A DNA stretch of 6,921 nt from an uncultured Collinsella sp. (GTDB lineage: Bacteria; Actinomycetota; Coriobacteriia; Coriobacteriales; Coriobacteriaceae), in contig CAAELJ010000126.1 of assembly GCA_900756725.1 (NCBI GenBank), positions 1-6,921 on the forward strand, given 5' to 3'. Of the stretch, positions 5,895-6,921 are shown in pieces. Both the position numbers and the translations under genes were made by a program. A model generated the notes under the pieces. It worked only from the letters and a program-made list of their open reading frames with translations, was not told the DNA's origin and did not search any database. The stretch's first letter is position 1; each line of letters starts with the position of its first letter.

Positions 5895-6710
5895 ATGGAT
5901 TGGGAAGCTTCAGGCAGCAGGGATAATGGCGTCCCCCAAACGGTGTCGACGCCCGACGGCAAGCCGCCCAAAGGTAAGAAAAAATGGCCGATCGTTCTGG
6001 CGGTGCTTGTTATCCTGATTATCTTGGCACGTATCAGCTCGTGCGTGAGCGGCTGCGGGTCTACGAGCCCGTCGAAGAGCGTCGACACGTTCACCTGGCC
6101 CAGCAGCGGCCTTGCAACCGAACTGCCCAAGCCTAAAACGAACAAGGGTGAAATCAGCAGTAACAGCGATACCCATTTCTATGCGACGCTACAAGAGGTA
6201 TCGCATTCTGATTACGACGATTACATCAAATCCTGCAAAGACGCGAACTACACCGATTTCTCTGGAGAAGGAACCGATTATTTTAAAGCCAAGGCTCCCA
6301 GTGGCGCCGAGCTTAGCCTTTCGTTTGATAACGAGGACAAAACCCTCCAAATCACACTGAACAAGGCACAAGAAGCAACTAATGAGCCCGCCGACACGAG
6401 CAACGATAGCTCTACCGACAGCCGCGCGGACACTTCTGCGGACGCCTCGCCCACGTCTTCCTCTGACTTCCGTGCTATGATGGACGGCTACGAGCAATTC
6501 ATGAACAGCTACGTCGAGTTCATGAAGAAGTACGAATCGTCCGACGATACCGCTTCGATGCTTGCCGACTACGGATCGATGATGCAGCAGTACAGCGATT
6601 GGTCGCAGAAATTTGACAGCGTCGATGAAAGCTCGCTGTCCGCCGAGGATCAGGCTTACTATCTCGAGGTCCAGGGGCGCGTTCTGCAGAAGCTGAGCGA
6701 GGTCCAATAG
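5895..6710 (+). CDS. Single-pass membrane protein, DUF6591-like
   Basis: A 271-aa protein of unknown function. Order: a polar cytoplasmic N-terminus ending in PPKGKKK (24-30), one membrane helix (about 32-49, IVLAVLVILIILARISSCV), then an outside region. The first outside part (about 62-155, TFTWPSSGLATELPKPKTNKG onward) looks like a small alpha/beta domain. Next is a Ser/Asp/Thr-rich linker (163-190), then a helical C-terminus (191-271) with FRAMMDGYEQFMNSYVEFMKKY and AYYLEVQGRVLQKL. This layout resembles proteins I recall as DUF6591; the label was not searched. The positive-inside rule places the C-terminus outside. C50 and C54 flank the end of the helix, but there is no lipobox-type signal peptide. 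ATG at 5895 has GGGAAGGAAA just upstream. It is divergent from the PH/Zn-ribbon-SPFH operon and shares the paired operator, suggesting a common envelope-related role. Its terminator appears split by the IS element. Confidence 0.85.
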   Translation: MDWEASGSRDNGVPQTVSTPDGKPPKGKKKWPIVLAVLVILIILARISSCVSGCGSTSPSKSVDTFTWPSSGLATELPKPKTNKGEISSNSDTHFYATLQEVSHSDYDDYIKSCKDANYTDFSGEGTDYFKAKAPSGAELSLSFDNEDKTLQITLNKAQEATNEPADTSNDSSTDSRADTSADASPTSSSDFRAMMDGYEQFMNSYVEFMKKYESSDDTASMLADYGSMMQQYSDWSQKFDSVDESSLSAEDQAYYLEVQGRVLQKLSEVQ

Positions 6711-6744
6711 CCTCGCACTCAACGCCACACATCGTTCCCACAAC

Positions 6745-6762
6745 AAAAAAGACCCGCCATCC
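6745..6762 (+). terminator. Left half of an interrupted terminator
   Basis: AAAAAAGACCCGCCATCC, 35 bp after the stop of the membrane protein gene, has the shape of the A tract and ascending arm of a bidirectional intrinsic terminator. The matching arm (GGATGGCGGGTC plus a T tract) is absent from the window because the IS end begins at 6766. The missing half should lie beyond the other IS end; this is inferred. Confidence 0.5.
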
Positions 6763-6765
6763 AAG

Positions 6766-6921
6766 TGAACTGCACCCCAAAACTTGGACGGCTTAAATAA
6801 GAACTACGCCGCAAGGGACTGGCTCCGGAACTCCTCCGGGGTCAGTCCCTTCAGTTTAACCTGGCGCCTCCTCGTGTTCCAATGGACCACGAAGTCGTCG
6901 AGGTCCGCCTTGAAGGACTCG
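6766..6921 (-). mobile_element. End of an IS3-family insertion sequence, cut by window edge
   Basis: A terminal inverted repeat beginning TGAACTGCACCCCAAAACTTGG (TG tip, as in IS3-family ends) is followed by the transposase C-terminus on the minus strand, so this is the transposase-distal end. The bases just outside (CAAG, 6762-6765) would be one copy of a 3-4 bp target duplication. The rest of the element lies beyond the window. Confidence 0.85.
6804..6920 (-). CDS. IS3-family transposase (OrfB integrase core), C-terminal fragment
   Basis: The last 38 residues of a DDE transposase, entering from the right window edge, with the stop at 6804-6806. The visible part includes DLDDFVVHWNTRRRQVKLKG followed by LTPEEFRSQSL. 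This is the usual IS3/IS150-type tail, where the pattern YN..R....L.GLSP..YR follows the catalytic domain. The catalytic DDE residues are upstream, outside the window. Truncation is by the window edge, so intactness cannot be judged. Confidence 0.88.
   Translation of the reverse strand, partial: ESFKADLDDFVVHWNTRRRQVKLKGLTPEEFRSQSLAA

Noticed and set aside
5612..6145. A 177-codon minus-strand frame crossing the divergent promoter region
   Set aside because: It would read through the inverted repeat and both promoters and overlaps the N-termini of two supported genes on either strand.

Overview
The window looks like chromosome from a GC-rich member of the Coriobacteriia, most likely Collinsella or a close relative. 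This rests on the IlvE type, the HTH/kinase/SPFH gene set, codon use and the IS3-type end; it is recognition from memory, not a database result. It holds five intact genes, one partial transposase gene and several strong regulatory palindromes. I see no tRNA, rRNA or CRISPR.

Layout. Positions 1-207 carry no gene but hold a 125-bp nested inverted repeat (67-191), whose core is a plausible terminator for ilvE. ilvE (branched-chain aminotransferase, minus strand) ends at 208 and starts at 1260. A divergent intergenic region (1261-1594) separates it from a small HTH regulator gene (1595-2047, plus). Next is a membrane-anchored Ser/Thr-kinase-like gene (2180-3823, plus) that converges, across a terminator-like hairpin, on a two-gene minus-strand operon. 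That operon encodes a PH-like/zinc-ribbon protein (5103-5726) followed by a YdjI-like SPFH protein with a C-terminal SHOCT motif (3894-5090). Divergent from it, on the plus strand, is a single-pass membrane protein with a Ser/Asp-rich linker and helical C-terminus (5895-6710). The window closes with the end of an IS3-family element (6766 onward, transposase C-terminus on minus), which seems to have landed inside that gene's terminator.

How the genes may work together. The kinase-like gene, the PH/Zn-ribbon-SPFH operon and the divergent membrane-protein gene all have the same dyad, TTCAGTTG-N-CANCTGA, in their upstream regions. In each case it sits about 19-20 bp upstream of a -10-like hexamer and where the -35 box should be. 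The copy upstream of the kinase gene is a single 17-bp palindrome (2096-2112). The divergent region has two copies head to head, forming a perfect 23-bp inverted repeat (5779-5801/5812-5834). This suggests one regulon with a common transcription factor, possibly the adjacent HTH protein. By analogy with Bacillus YdjI and its neighbours, I infer a cell-envelope surveillance module. The kinase-like protein has GLG in place of DFG and HRDIS in place of HRDLK, so it may be a pseudokinase whose intracellular domain scaffolds or senses rather than phosphorylates.
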